Source: Negativibacillus massiliensis | Lineage (GTDB): Bacteria; Bacillota; Clostridia; Oscillospirales; Ruminococcaceae | NCBI RefSeq assembly: GCF_900148495.1 | Contig: NZ_FTRU01000008.1 | Location: 1,550,001 to 1,614,000 of the forward strand | Length of the DNA: 64,000 nucleotides | Direction of reading: 5' to 3' | Shown: positions 19,188 through 27,848 of the stretch, in pieces | Position numbering within the stretch: position 1 is the stretch's first letter | Layout: each line of letters starts with the position of its first letter | Made by a program: the position numbers and the translations under genes | Notes under the pieces: model-generated | Databases searched by the model: none | The model's input: the letters and a program-made list of their open reading frames with translations, nothing else | What the model was told of the DNA's origin: nothing

Positions 19188-19304
19188 GGCTTTTTCCTTT
19201 ACACTTGCTCAAAAAGTTTGCTGTGGAAAAGGGATGTCTTTCGGTGTTTTTAACCAAATTTCCACCAAAGACCTTTGAGGAAGCTGATTTTTACGCCTTA
19301 CACA

Positions 19305-19338
19305 AACAAAAGGCATGGTAAAGTCCATGCCTTTTGTT
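19305..19338 (-). terminator. Intrinsic terminator after the threonine aldolase gene
   Basis: A 14-bp perfect stem AACAAAAGGCATGG/CCATGCCTTTTGTT with a 6-base loop. It starts 16 bp past the stop codon. Confidence 0.8.
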
Positions 19339-19354
19339 CCATCTGATATTTTGT

Positions 19355-20389
19355 TTACAGTGCTGCGATATCGTGAACCAGTGCCGCAACATTTTCATCC
19401 TTTGTTGCCCAGCTGGTGCAGAAACGGATAACGGTGTGATCTGCATCATATTTTTCCCAGGTTTCAAAGGTATATTTTTCTGCCAGCTTGTGCATCCAGT
19501 CATCGCGGATGATAACAAACTGCTGGTTGGTGTAGGAATCGGTGTACATTTCAACACCTTTTTCCTCAAATGCATGACGGATCTGCATTGCCTGTTCTAC
19601 TGCATGTTTGCAAATATCAAAATACAGGTTATCTGTAAATAGAGTCTCAAACTGAAGACCAAGCAAACGACCTTTTGCCAGCAGACCACCATGCTGTTTG
19701 ATGATGTAACGGAAGCCATCTTTGAGTTTATCATTCAAAATTACCAGAGCTTCTCCCATCAGAGCACCGCACTTGGTTCCGCCAATGTAGAACATATCGC
19801 ACAGATTTGCAATTTCTTTCAAAGTAAGGTCTGTTTTCGGGCTGGTAAGGCCATAGCCCAGACGTGCTCCATCAATATAGAGCGGGATGCCGCATTCATG
19901 ACACGCATTGCTCAAATCGGTCAGTTCTTCTTTGGTATACAAAGTTCCCATCTCGGTTGGGAAAGAAACATAAACCATTCCTGGCTGAACGGTGTGTTCC
20001 CTCATGCTGTCGGTAAAGTGGCTGTGATAATAATCCCGCACCTGCTGTCCAGTAATGATACCTTCGTTGCATGGAATCGGCAGAACCTTGTGACCAGTTG
20101 CTTCAATTGCACCGGTCTCATGGCATGCAATGTGTCCATCATATGCTGCGATAACACCCTGATATGGGCGCAGAATAGAAGAAATCGCAATCAGGTTTGT
20201 CTGGGTTCCTCCTACCAGGAAATGGACGTCAGCATCCTCTCTGCCACACGCTTCACGAATCAGCTGACGAGCTGTGTCACAGTAATGGTCTGTGCTGTAA
20301 CCCGGAAGCTGTTCCATGTTGGTCTGTACCATTCTTTCCAGAATTTTTGGATGTCCGCCTTCTACATAGTCACAATGAAAATAAATCAT
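19355..20389 (-). CDS. Low-specificity L-threonine aldolase (PLP-dependent)
   Basis: A 344-residue fold-type I PLP enzyme of the threonine aldolase/beta-eliminating lyase family, which splits threonine to glycine and acetaldehyde. It has the N-terminal DYVEGGHPKIL, the cofactor region VGGTQTNLIAIS, IDGARLGYG with the PLP-binding Asp, and the Schiff-base lysine K206 in YIGGTKCG. A TATAAT lies upstream (20421-20426 on the minus strand) with a poor -35. The exact amino acid preference is not fixed by sequence. Confidence 0.88.
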   Translation of the reverse strand: MIYFHCDYVEGGHPKILERMVQTNMEQLPGYSTDHYCDTARQLIREACGREDADVHFLVGGTQTNLIAISSILRPYQGVIAAYDGHIACHETGAIEATGHKVLPIPCNEGIITGQQVRDYYHSHFTDSMREHTVQPGMVYVSFPTEMGTLYTKEELTDLSNACHECGIPLYIDGARLGYGLTSPKTDLTLKEIANLCDMFYIGGTKCGALMGEALVILNDKLKDGFRYIIKQHGGLLAKGRLLGLQFETLFTDNLYFDICKHAVEQAMQIRHAFEEKGVEMYTDSYTNQQFVIIRDDWMHKLAEKYTFETWEKYDADHTVIRFCTSWATKDENVAALVHDIAAL

Positions 20390-20494
20390 CGTTCTCTCTC
20401 CTTACTTTTTAAAATCCTCTATTATAATTTTTTTATCAACACAAATTAAATATCTGTTTTCTTTTTCCACATGATTGGCAAAAGAAACATTCCC

Positions 20495-21022
20495 CTATCG
20501 GTTTATTACCTTAACCTGAATTCCAGACAAAATATCCAGAACCTTTTCGTTCATGCTCTCATCAAAGCTTGCTGTTGCCTTTGCGTCCACCAGAATTTCT
20601 GCTTCCGGCAGTGCTGCTTTAAGCAAAGCTGCGTTGGACAGCACACAGATGTTGGAGACCAGACCACACAGTTCCATCTGCTCAAAATTTCGTTCTCTTG
20701 CATATTCTGCAAGCTCCCACGAACCAAAACATGGCTTATAAAAGCATCTGTCCTGCGGCTGCACCATTTGTGATACTTTTCCAAACAGCTTCCAGCCTTC
20801 GCTTCCCTGAATACAGTGAGGAATTGGAAGATTTTTACCTTCCTGGGTCTGCAAATAGTTTTCTGTATGGGTATCAAAGGTAAAAAGGACTTCGATTCCT
20901 TCTTCCCTTGCACGGGTGATTTTTTCCACAATGACAGGTTCCAGCGAAGGGGCTTTTTCAAATCCCAGCGCACCATCAACAAAATCGTTCTGATAATCCA
21001 CTACAATCAGTGCCTTTTTCAA
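20495..21022 (-). CDS. Isochorismatase-like cysteine hydrolase (nicotinamidase-type)
   Basis: A 175-residue cysteine hydrolase with the family triad: Asp in ALIVVDYQNDF, Lys in CFYKPCFGS and Cys in GLVSNICVLS. The metal-site pattern D-x-H in FTFDTHTENY suggests a nicotinamidase-type enzyme, but isochorismatase-like hydrolases of unknown substrate are alike. TTG at 21022 is preferred because AAAGGAG lies 8 bases upstream; the upstream GTG would place the SD inside the coding region. The gene follows the M55 peptidase. Confidence 0.85.
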   Translation of the reverse strand: MKKALIVVDYQNDFVDGALGFEKAPSLEPVIVEKITRAREEGIEVLFTFDTHTENYLQTQEGKNLPIPHCIQGSEGWKLFGKVSQMVQPQDRCFYKPCFGSWELAEYARERNFEQMELCGLVSNICVLSNAALLKAALPEAEILVDAKATASFDESMNEKVLDILSGIQVKVINR

Positions 21023-21058
21023 TGTGTCTGCTCCTTTCACTCTGTTTTGCCCAACAGG

Positions 21059-21087
21059 AAGCCAGCCTGAAGCTGTCAGGCTGGCTT
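21059..21087 (-). other. Strong intercistronic hairpin
   Basis: A 12-bp perfect stem AAGCCAGCCTGA/TCAGGCTGGCTT with a 5-base loop between the M55 peptidase and cysteine hydrolase genes. No U-tract follows on either strand, so it may be a weak terminator or a processing site. Confidence 0.55.
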
Positions 21088-21123
21088 ATCTGTAAAAAGT
21101 TATTCTGTAAATATCATTCACTA

Positions 21124-21972
21124 TTAGCAGTAAGCAATGCGTCCCATGCTTGCAATACCATGGATTGCATCAAACATTTCAGTATAATCACTGCTTGTGA
21201 ACTCCAGGCTGCGGCCGCCAACACGTTTGATTCCCGGCATCTGCTGGATTACATCACACTTGGAAGAGGTTGCTAAATCGATATGGCAGTGATATGGAGC
21301 TTCAAAGGTATACAGAGGAAGCTTGGTATAATCGCTGTCCAGTACCTTTTTGACTGCTGCAATGGTTTCTTCCCGAATCAGCTGTTTTGGTTTGTACATT
21401 GCTGCAAATCTTGCCAGCGATTCTTTGGTGCTGACATACTCAACCCAAGGCATCATACCGTCTGTTTTCAGCTGACGCTCCAAAGCAGAATCACCGATTA
21501 CCAATCCGACCGGCGCCTTGTTTACAATACCCGCATAAGCTGCATTGATCGTAGCCTCATTCATCAGTTTACCGTTGATGAATACATTCTGTACCGATGC
21601 ACCCGAATAGGTGTGGTCCATAGAGCTTGCAAGCTCACCTGCACCGCCATGATAACCCACAAAGAAAACCAGATCAAAGCTGTCGTCCATTGCCGGCATC
21701 ATGTACTGTGGACGAGGACTTCCGCTGATCAGCCAAACTCTGGAATCCTTTTCACTGAGCAGATCATAGGAAAGGTTTTCACCGCCGCCATGAGAATCTG
21801 CAATCATAATGTGTGTGATTTCCGCGTTGCGTTTGCTCTGTGCAATGCCGTCCAGCACCCACTCTACCTGCTGGTTCATTGCCTTGCGGAAACGCTCTCT
21901 TTCCTCGGTTTCATCCTTCCAGTGGGTAATTCCCGCCAGACCTTCCATATCAACCGAAATATAAAGTTTCAT
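21124..21972 (-). CDS. M55 family D-aminopeptidase-like metallopeptidase
   Basis: A 282-residue M55 peptidase resembling DppA, a zinc D-aminopeptidase acting on D-Ala-containing peptides. The metal-ligand pattern is visible: Asp and Glu in SVDMEG (residues 6-11), His in ADSHGGG, His in VGYHGGAG and Glu in MNEATINA. ATG at 21972 follows the SD aaggaagggcag; an in-frame codon 63 bp upstream has no family-like sequence after it. Role: probably turnover of D-amino-acid peptides from cell walls (inference). Confidence 0.88.
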   Translation of the reverse strand: MKLYISVDMEGLAGITHWKDETEERERFRKAMNQQVEWVLDGIAQSKRNAEITHIMIADSHGGGENLSYDLLSEKDSRVWLISGSPRPQYMMPAMDDSFDLVFFVGYHGGAGELASSMDHTYSGASVQNVFINGKLMNEATINAAYAGIVNKAPVGLVIGDSALERQLKTDGMMPWVEYVSTKESLARFAAMYKPKQLIREETIAAVKKVLDSDYTKLPLYTFEAPYHCHIDLATSSKCDVIQQMPGIKRVGGRSLEFTSSDYTEMFDAIHGIASMGRIAYC

Positions 21973-22175
21973 ATCCTGCCCTTCCTTTCTGAATTTAAAA
22001 TCATCGATTTTATCGATCAATCTTCTTGTTATCATTTTAACACTGACTTTAACCAGATAAAAGAGGATTTTTTCTGATTCTTAATGTTTTTGGAAGTTTT
22101 CCATAAATATTATCGTAACAGTTCACTTTTTCTTTGTCCTTTTCAAAATTTGTCCTGGGTTTAACATTCTCATTC

Positions 22176-22204
22176 TTGACACATTCGGAAAAATCCTTTA
22201 TTTT
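22176..22204 (+). promoter_or_regulatory. Promoter of the UMF1-type MFS gene
   Basis: TTGACA, 17-bp spacer, TATTTT; start codon 55 bp downstream with SD aggaggc. Confidence 0.65.
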
Positions 22205-22258
22205 ATGTAACAGGTATCACTTTTAAGACATTATGTTTGATCCAACAGGAGGCTTTTT

Positions 22259-23488
22259 ATGTCAAAATTTACCAAGCCGGAAAAGAGCTGGATTTTGTAC
22301 GATGTGGCAAATTCCGCTTTTACCATGCTGATCTCCACCACCATTCCTATCTTCTTCCGTTCGCTGGCAGAACAGGACGTTTCCGCTTCTACCGCTTCCG
22401 GAATCTGGGCACTGACAACTTCTGTCGCTGTCTTGATTCTGGCAGTACTTTCCCCTTTTCTCGGAGCGCTTGCCGATTACAAGGGAATGAAGAAAAAAAT
22501 GTTTTCTTTGTTTCTGGTTGTCGGTGTCATTGGATTGCTGCTGCTTTCCTTTTCCGGAAACTGGATTTCCTACATGATTCTCTTTGTAATCACCCGAATC
22601 GGTTACAGCGCGTGCAACATCTTTTATGATTCCATGCTGGTCGATGTCACCGCGGACGACCGAATGGACCGCATCTCCTCTTATGGTTACGCACTCGGCT
22701 ATATCGGAAGCTGTATTCCATTCATCATCGGTATTCTGTTGATTCTGGTTCGTCCTTTCGGACTGTCCACCCAGGCCGCTACTCAGATTTCCTTTGTCAT
22801 CACCGCGCTGTGGTGGGTTGGATTGACCATTCCACTTCTGAAAAACGTCCACCAGACACACTATCTGGAAAATCGTTCCAATCAGGTCAGCCACGCTCTT
22901 TCCCGTATTGGACAAACTTTAAAGAAAATTCGCAAAAATCCTTCTGTCCTTTATTTTATCATCGCTTATTTCTGCTATATCGACGGTGTGTACACTATCA
23001 TCTCGATGGCAACCACTTACGGCGGTGAGGTCGGCATCAGCGACACCAATATGATTCTGGCGCTGCTGCTCACTCAGTTTATCGCCTTCCCATGTGCGAT
23101 CTTTGCCGGAAATCTGGCAGAAAAAGTCGGCACTTTAAAAGTTATCCGTGTCTCTATCCTCATTTACTGCGGTATTTGTATTTTCGGCTATCAGCTGGAC
23201 AAAGCGTGGGAATTCTGGGTACTGGCTGTCGTTGTCGGCATGGCACAAGGCGGAATTCAGTCTCTTTCCCGTTCCTATTTTGGACGTCTGATTCCAAAGA
23301 ACGAATCGAACGAATATTTTGGATTTTTTGATATTTTCGGAAAATTTGCTGATTTCTTCGGTCCGATGATCATGTCTTTCTGTGCTTTGGTTTTGGGCTC
23401 CTCCACTTACGGTATTTTGGGGTTGTTGTTACTCTTTGTAGTCGGCTATGTCCTTCTGCGAAAAATTCCGGAAAATCAGGAAAAATAA
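22259..23488 (+). CDS. MFS transporter, UMF1/Atg22-like family
   Basis: A 409-residue major facilitator with about 12 hydrophobic helices. The N-terminus KSWILYDVANSAFTMLI and the loop LGALADYKGMKKK mark the UMF1 (vacuole effluxer Atg22-like) group. A second-half motif GGIQSLSRSYFGRLIPK...EYFGFFDIFGKFA is also typical. Substrates are unknown; amino acid efflux is one suggestion for the family. Isolated plus-strand gene with its own promoter and strong terminator. Confidence 0.88.
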   Translation: MSKFTKPEKSWILYDVANSAFTMLISTTIPIFFRSLAEQDVSASTASGIWALTTSVAVLILAVLSPFLGALADYKGMKKKMFSLFLVVGVIGLLLLSFSGNWISYMILFVITRIGYSACNIFYDSMLVDVTADDRMDRISSYGYALGYIGSCIPFIIGILLILVRPFGLSTQAATQISFVITALWWVGLTIPLLKNVHQTHYLENRSNQVSHALSRIGQTLKKIRKNPSVLYFIIAYFCYIDGVYTIISMATTYGGEVGISDTNMILALLLTQFIAFPCAIFAGNLAEKVGTLKVIRVSILIYCGICIFGYQLDKAWEFWVLAVVVGMAQGGIQSLSRSYFGRLIPKNESNEYFGFFDIFGKFADFFGPMIMSFCALVLGSSTYGILGLLLLFVVGYVLLRKIPENQEK

Positions 23489-23497
23489 TATCTTCCC

Positions 23498-23533
23498 AAA
23501 AGGGGAGACAGCATTCTTGCTGTCTCCCCTTTT
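23498..23533 (+). terminator. Intrinsic terminator after the MFS gene
   Basis: A 15-bp perfect stem AAAAGGGGAGACAGC/GCTGTCTCCCCTTTT with a 6-base loop and a T-tract. Confidence 0.9.
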
Positions 23534-23628
23534 TCATTTTACAAAACAATCTGAATTGGATACAAAGTAGCCTGTTCCTTAACTGAGTGCTATTCACAAA
23601 AATATGGTACAACTCACCATTTAGATTT

Positions 23629-24117
23629 CTAATTTTTATTGCCCAGTTTTTTCAAATCTTCCAATGTAGCATCCAAATTAGCTCGATGCCAATTTGTCTT
23701 TTTGGTTACACCTTCACTGGTCACACCTGAGCCAAATCCACTCATACCCACTGACAAAGTGCCAGAGTGTCTCCACTCATTCAGTTCTTTCTGCTGGGTA
23801 GAAAGAGCTATTAGACCTTCATCCGTATCCAGTTCAATACAATAGTTGAGCATATCCTCTCGAACTTCCACCCTGTGGATACGATCATATGGAATCTCCA
23901 ACACAATATCTTTTTTCAGTATCATAGACATTCTGCCAAAGGGTAAAAGTACCAGAGAATTTTCACACATCTGCAAAGCAAAGAATTCATTAGAGAAGAA
24001 TCGAGCAATCTTATCACTCAAATTAGCAGGAGCATAGGTCACAATAATTGCACGATCTGGAATTGGGGTATAACCAGCATCTTTTACAAAATCATGGACA
24101 AATTTTTCAGCAGGCAT
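23629..24117 (-). CDS. Conserved hypothetical protein, possible bacterial PH-like fold
   Basis: A 162-residue soluble protein of unknown function. The alternating hydrophobic pattern from about residue 45 to 110 (ALQMCENSLVLLPFG, DIVLEIPYDRIHRVEV, YCIELDTDEGLIALST) looks like the two-sheet bacterial PH-domain layout, though I cannot prove it. A helical tail follows a Gly/Ser linker. No signal peptide. Own promoter and SD aaaggaggg. It lies in an AT-rich islet. Confidence 0.6.
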   Translation of the reverse strand: MPAEKFVHDFVKDAGYTPIPDRAIIVTYAPANLSDKIARFFSNEFFALQMCENSLVLLPFGRMSMILKKDIVLEIPYDRIHRVEVREDMLNYCIELDTDEGLIALSTQQKELNEWRHSGTLSVGMSGFGSGVTSEGVTKKTNWHRANLDATLEDLKKLGNKN

Positions 24118-24153
24118 TTTAATGGCCCTCCTTTACAAAATTAATCTATCACC

Positions 24154-24181
24154 AGTATAACATACCTCATTCAAAATGCAA
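24154..24181 (-). promoter_or_regulatory. Promoter of the PH-like protein gene
   Basis: TTGCAT and TATACT on the minus strand, 16 bp apart, with an extended TGT motif before the -10. Confidence 0.6.
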
Positions 24182-24463
24182 TATATTTCTTACATTATAA
24201 AATAAAAATATTGCCATCTTCCTTTACTAATAGAAGATAGCAGTAACAAACTTAATTTTTCATTTTTCTCACTATCAAAACGGAAACGTTTGCTGTCAAG
24301 TACAGTCGTAGACAAAAAAGCCGATATGATAGACTGCTAATAGAAACTAACCTCGTAACAATTGAATTATTAAATAAAGAAATCCATCTGACATTATTAT
24401 TCTCCTTGATATGTATGCTATGGACAAATCGGATGATGTTTCTTTAAGAAAAAGGCTCTTTCA
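24182..24463. other. AT-rich intergenic stretch with no gene seen
   Basis: About 280 bp of AT-rich DNA between two minus-strand genes. It contains an imperfect ATCTTC/GAAGAT hairpin near 24218-24240. A reverse-strand reading frame fragment near 24300-24350 could be the tail of a lost gene, but I could not identify it. Confidence 0.4.
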
Positions 24464-24781
24464 CTATTCGATTCTCTTATATATCAAGATAGCAGCAATT
24501 TCTATAGTCAACACAATATTGTAGATCCATTGAATAGAACAAGCCATTGTCAAATAATCAACGATTAGTTCATCTGATAATTTGGCATAGATATTGATTA
24601 AAACGATAAATGCGATTGTAGAAATGATACTGGCTTTTCCGATGATAGCCCGTCCTCTTTCGTCCCGTGACGTCTTCACAAAGAACAATACAATTACCGC
24701 AATGGTAATCGGTATACAATACCACGTTCCTACTTTGAACACCATTTCATTGCTAATAATCGACGATAACAACTCTATCAT
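24464..24781 (-). CDS. Small membrane protein paired with an XRE regulator
   Basis: A 105-residue protein with three to four hydrophobic helices and a short basic cytosolic loop (KTSRDERGRAIIGK). Its ATG overlaps the stop of the upstream XRE regulator by 4 bp, so the two are translated together. Regulator plus small membrane protein pairs are frequent in Firmicutes; the role is unknown and might be signalling or immunity-like. Confidence 0.65.
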   Translation of the reverse strand: MIELLSSIISNEMVFKVGTWYCIPITIAVIVLFFVKTSRDERGRAIIGKASIISTIAFIVLINIYAKLSDELIVDYLTMACSIQWIYNIVLTIEIAAILIYKRIE

Positions 24782-25002
24782 TTTTCTTCCACCTTAAAAT
24801 CAAATAAATCTTCAATCGTCACATCAAATACTTTTGCAATACTATACGCTAATAACATGGAGGGATTATAACGATTCCGTTCAAGCTGCATAATTGTCTG
24901 ACGGGACACACCGACTAAATCAGCAAGTTCCTGTTGCGTCATTCGTTTCGTTGCTCTGTAAATATGTATCTTACTCTCAAAAGAATACGGTTGCTTCGCC
25001 AT
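24778..25002 (-). CDS. XRE-family transcriptional regulator
   Basis: A 74-residue Cro/C1-type HTH protein: KIHIYRATKRMTQQELADLVGVSRQTIMQLERNRYNPS forms the five-helix DNA-binding domain, ending in VTIEDLFDF. This compact form matches the group of small YozG-like regulators coupled to membrane proteins. Strong promoter upstream; likely autoregulated (inference). Confidence 0.88.
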   Translation of the reverse strand: MAKQPYSFESKIHIYRATKRMTQQELADLVGVSRQTIMQLERNRYNPSMLLAYSIAKVFDVTIEDLFDFKVEEK

Positions 25003-25031
25003 TCAATCTCTCCTTCCCTTATAAATGTTTT

Positions 25032-25060
25032 ATTATAGCATATTTCTTTTATTTTGTCTA
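25032..25060 (-). promoter_or_regulatory. Promoter of the XRE-membrane protein pair
   Basis: TAGACA and TATAAT on the minus strand, 17 bp apart, with an extended TGC motif. Confidence 0.78.
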
Positions 25061-25145
25061 AAAAGTTTCATATGTCCTGCGAAATAGAAAGGTAACAATT
25101 TCATATGTTGATTTATCTCATAGATGCATTTTAGGAATCTGCTTT

Positions 25146-25628
25146 TTATTTTTGTCCCATCAGTTCCAAACCAGCTTTTGCTGTCAGATGATCAATTGCG
25201 ATTTCCACACAACAAAGGCTATTCCAATAGTTTTTAATTTCCCGCTCTGCAAGTTCCTCATCTTCATTGTACTTAAGAGAAAAACGCTTAGCTGCCTCCA
25301 CAATTTCCTGCTCCTCGGTCAGAATTCTCGCTCTGCCAAAAACAATCGCACTTTCATAAGCGGTGGTCAGCTTTTCTTTGATGACATCATCCTTGGAAAT
25401 CACACAGAAAGATACTTTTTCACAATCACGGATTGCATCTATCTTATGTCCGCTTTTGGCTGAATGAAAATAGATTTTGCCATCATAATAAACATAATTA
25501 AGCGGTACCGTATAAGGGTATCCGTTCTCTGAAATTACCGCGAGAATGCCTGTCTTTCCCTGTTCCAGAATTCTTACCGCTTCCCTGTTTGATAACTGCT
25601 GTTTTTCTCTTCTCATTGCTCGAAACAT
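25146..25628 (-). CDS. Pyridoxamine 5'-phosphate oxidase-like FMN protein (NimA-type)
   Basis: A 160-residue split-barrel flavin-binding protein of the PPOX/NimA group. Typical pieces are the early RREKQQLSNREAVRIL, GILAVISENGYPYTVPLNYVYYDGKIYFHSA and GHKIDAIRDCEKVSFCV. Relatives include 5-nitroimidazole reductases, but most are uncharacterised FMN- or F420-binding proteins. ATG at 25628 follows GGGGAG by 8 bases. It starts 20 bp after the radical SAM gene and is probably co-transcribed. Confidence 0.85.
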   Translation of the reverse strand: MFRAMRREKQQLSNREAVRILEQGKTGILAVISENGYPYTVPLNYVYYDGKIYFHSAKSGHKIDAIRDCEKVSFCVISKDDVIKEKLTTAYESAIVFGRARILTEEQEIVEAAKRFSLKYNEDEELAEREIKNYWNSLCCVEIAIDHLTAKAGLELMGQK

Positions 25629-25648
25629 TCTGTTCACTCCCCTTGATT

Positions 25649-26551
25649 TTACAGCAAACTGAGCTGCTGCATCTCGTATGGCTTCTGATAAGCCTGAATG
25701 ATATCTTTCATTCTCCACAAAATTCCGTATTTTCTACACTCTTGCTCAAACACTGCCCATAAAGTTCTGTGATTTGGGCACAAACAGGAATAATCTTCCT
25801 CATAATCCAGATACCGCTTCCAGATGTCCTGAGAATATTCCCGTACCTTTGCTAAAAAATATTCCCTTTGCCGATCCCGCAAGGTCACTCCAAAATAAGG
25901 ATAAACAAATTTCGCTCCCTTTTCAGCACAAAGCTTTACCAGCATTTTGATATCTTCTTCCCGATCTTCCAGAAATGGCAGCACTGGCATTAAAAGAACA
26001 CCTGCAAAAATCCCTGATTTGGAAAGGGTATGCAACGCCTCCAGACGTTGAGAGGAAGATGGCGCACAAGGCTCAATCCATCGGGACAATTCATCATGCG
26101 GGGTTGTCACTGTAATCTTCACGATAACTGGAGAATGACTTTGGATGGAGGATAACACATCAATATCCCTTGTTACCAGGCTGCCCTTGGTTGCAATCGC
26201 TGTGCCAAATCCATAGGCATCCAGAAGTTTGAGTGCACTTCGGGTAAACTCATACTGCCTTTCCATAGGATTATACGGGTCTGACATAGAACCTGTCGCT
26301 GCCACTCCGGTTTTGCGGCAGGATCGAAGCTCTGCATGTAGAATGGAAAGTGCGTCCTTTTTGACACGGACTTTGGAAAAATCGGTTATTCCATAACACT
26401 GACTTCTACTGTCACAGTAGATACACCCATGCGGACAACCCCGATATAGATTAAAGTTGTAGTCGCTTCCAAACCAGCCGGTATCCTTTTTTCGGTACAG
26501 GATATGTCGCGCCTGTGTCTCTTCCAATCCACTTTCCCCCTTACTTTTCAC
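25649..26551 (-). CDS. SPL-family radical SAM protein
   Basis: A 300-residue radical SAM protein with the 4Fe-4S cluster motif CPHGCIYC (about residues 39-46) and the Rv2578c/spore-photoproduct-lyase-like features GSMSDPYNPMERQYEFTR and ATKGSLVTRDIDVL. The family includes spore photoproduct lyase, yet this subgroup has no settled function. It lies divergent from the DEAD-box helicase and upstream of the flavin protein. Confidence 0.85.
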   Translation of the reverse strand: MKSKGESGLEETQARHILYRKKDTGWFGSDYNFNLYRGCPHGCIYCDSRSQCYGITDFSKVRVKKDALSILHAELRSCRKTGVAATGSMSDPYNPMERQYEFTRSALKLLDAYGFGTAIATKGSLVTRDIDVLSSIQSHSPVIVKITVTTPHDELSRWIEPCAPSSSQRLEALHTLSKSGIFAGVLLMPVLPFLEDREEDIKMLVKLCAEKGAKFVYPYFGVTLRDRQREYFLAKVREYSQDIWKRYLDYEEDYSCLCPNHRTLWAVFEQECRKYGILWRMKDIIQAYQKPYEMQQLSLL

Positions 26552-26573
26552 TTCGTTTGGATTATGTTATAAT
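26545..26573 (+). promoter_or_regulatory. Promoter of the DEAD-box helicase gene
   Basis: TTTTCA, 17-bp spacer, TATAAT with an extended TG (TGTTATAAT). It overlaps the 5' end of the divergent radical SAM gene. Confidence 0.65.
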
Positions 26574-26631
26574 AATACTACCATTACATAAAAGAAACCA
26601 GTACAATTTCATATTTTGGAGCGTGACCCTT

Positions 26632-27777
26632 ATGGAAAATACCTTTGCATCCCTCCCTATCTCGGAGGCTATCATCAAAGCCACCGAAGAATTGGGCTTT
26701 ACACAGATGACCGAGATTCAACAAAAAGCAATTCCTGTCATGCTTGCCGGAAAAGATTTGATTGCCAAAGCTCCGACCGGAACCGGAAAAACCTGTGCTT
26801 TTGGAATCCCGGTGATTGAGCACATTGACCCTGATTTGCCACAAATCCAGGCAATCGTTCTTGCCCCGACCCGCGAGCTTGCTACCCAGATCTGCGATGA
26901 TATCCGCAATCTGACCCGCTTTTTGCCCCAGGTCAAAACGGTCGTTGTCTACGGTGGTCAGTCGATGGAACGCCAGAAACAGCAGCTTCGCAAGAATCCA
27001 CAGATTCTGATTGCCACCCCAGGACGTCTGCTTGACCTGATGCAGCACCGGGCTCTTTCCCTTCAGGCAGTCTCCACAGCGGTTCTGGATGAAGCGGACA
27101 AAATGCTGGACATGGGCTTTTACAAGGATGTCCGCAAAATTCTGGACAGCCTTAAAAATCTAAAACAGATGTGTATGTTTTCTGCTACCATTTCCCGCGA
27201 AGTTATGGACATCGGATGGCTTTACCAGCGTGATCCGGAGGAAATCACTGTTCTGCCAGTACAGGAAAGTGAACCGAAGATCGACCAGTACAGCATCCAG
27301 TGCATCGGACGTGAAAAGATCGAGATTATCCTTCGGCTGATGAAGCAGTTTGAGGTAACACGCGCCATTGTCTTCTGCAACACCAAATATACCACCGGTA
27401 TGGTTGCTGAACAGTTGTACGCAAGCGGGCTCAATACCGCTTGTCTGCATGGAGATATGCGTCAGTCGGAACGAAACAAAATTATGGAGGAATACAAGTC
27501 CGGAGCTATCGATATTCTGGTTGCGACCGATGTTGCTGCCCGCGGCATTGATGTCAGCGATATTCAGGTAGTTTTTAACTACGATATCACCCCAGACAAT
27601 GACTCATACCTTCACCGGATCGGACGAACCGGACGCGCTAAAAAGGAAGGCATTTCTTTTGTCCTGCACTCTAAGGACGAACAGAAGCGTCTGGACAGCA
27701 TCATTCACTACACCCATTCCAACATCATCCCACTGGAAATGGATGGATGGGGCACCTTTCAGCAGGTAAAAAAATAA
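26632..27777 (+). CDS. DEAD-box ATP-dependent RNA helicase
   Basis: A 381-residue DEAD-box helicase core. It has the Q motif (GFTQMTEIQQKAIP), Walker A APTGTGKT, PTRELA, TPGR, DEAD in VLDEADKMLD, SAT, and the C-terminal lobe with RGIDV and HRIGRTGR. There is no C-terminal RNA-binding extension, so it is a minimal helicase, shorter than CsdA or DbpA. The ATG at 26632 gives the family-like N-terminus. Likely works in ribosome assembly or RNA decay. Confidence 0.93.
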   Translation: MENTFASLPISEAIIKATEELGFTQMTEIQQKAIPVMLAGKDLIAKAPTGTGKTCAFGIPVIEHIDPDLPQIQAIVLAPTRELATQICDDIRNLTRFLPQVKTVVVYGGQSMERQKQQLRKNPQILIATPGRLLDLMQHRALSLQAVSTAVLDEADKMLDMGFYKDVRKILDSLKNLKQMCMFSATISREVMDIGWLYQRDPEEITVLPVQESEPKIDQYSIQCIGREKIEIILRLMKQFEVTRAIVFCNTKYTTGMVAEQLYASGLNTACLHGDMRQSERNKIMEEYKSGAIDILVATDVAARGIDVSDIQVVFNYDITPDNDSYLHRIGRTGRAKKEGISFVLHSKDEQKRLDSIIHYTHSNIIPLEMDGWGTFQQVKK

Positions 27778-27789
27778 TATGGAAAATAA

Positions 27790-27832
27790 AAATCCCGGAT
27801 CTCTTTTTGCCAAAAGAAGAGGTCCGGGATCT
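27790..27832 (+). terminator. Terminator-like hairpin after the DEAD-box gene
   Basis: AATCCCGGA pairs with TCCGGGAT around an imperfect TCTC/GAGG and TTTTTG/CAAAAG upper stem; the tail is T-rich but interrupted. Confidence 0.65.
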
Positions 27833-27848
27833 TCTCTTATCTATCCCA

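Noticed and set aside
24300-24350. Possible tail of a lost integrase or mobile gene on the minus strand
   Set aside because: Too short to identify; no inverted repeats or transposase motifs.
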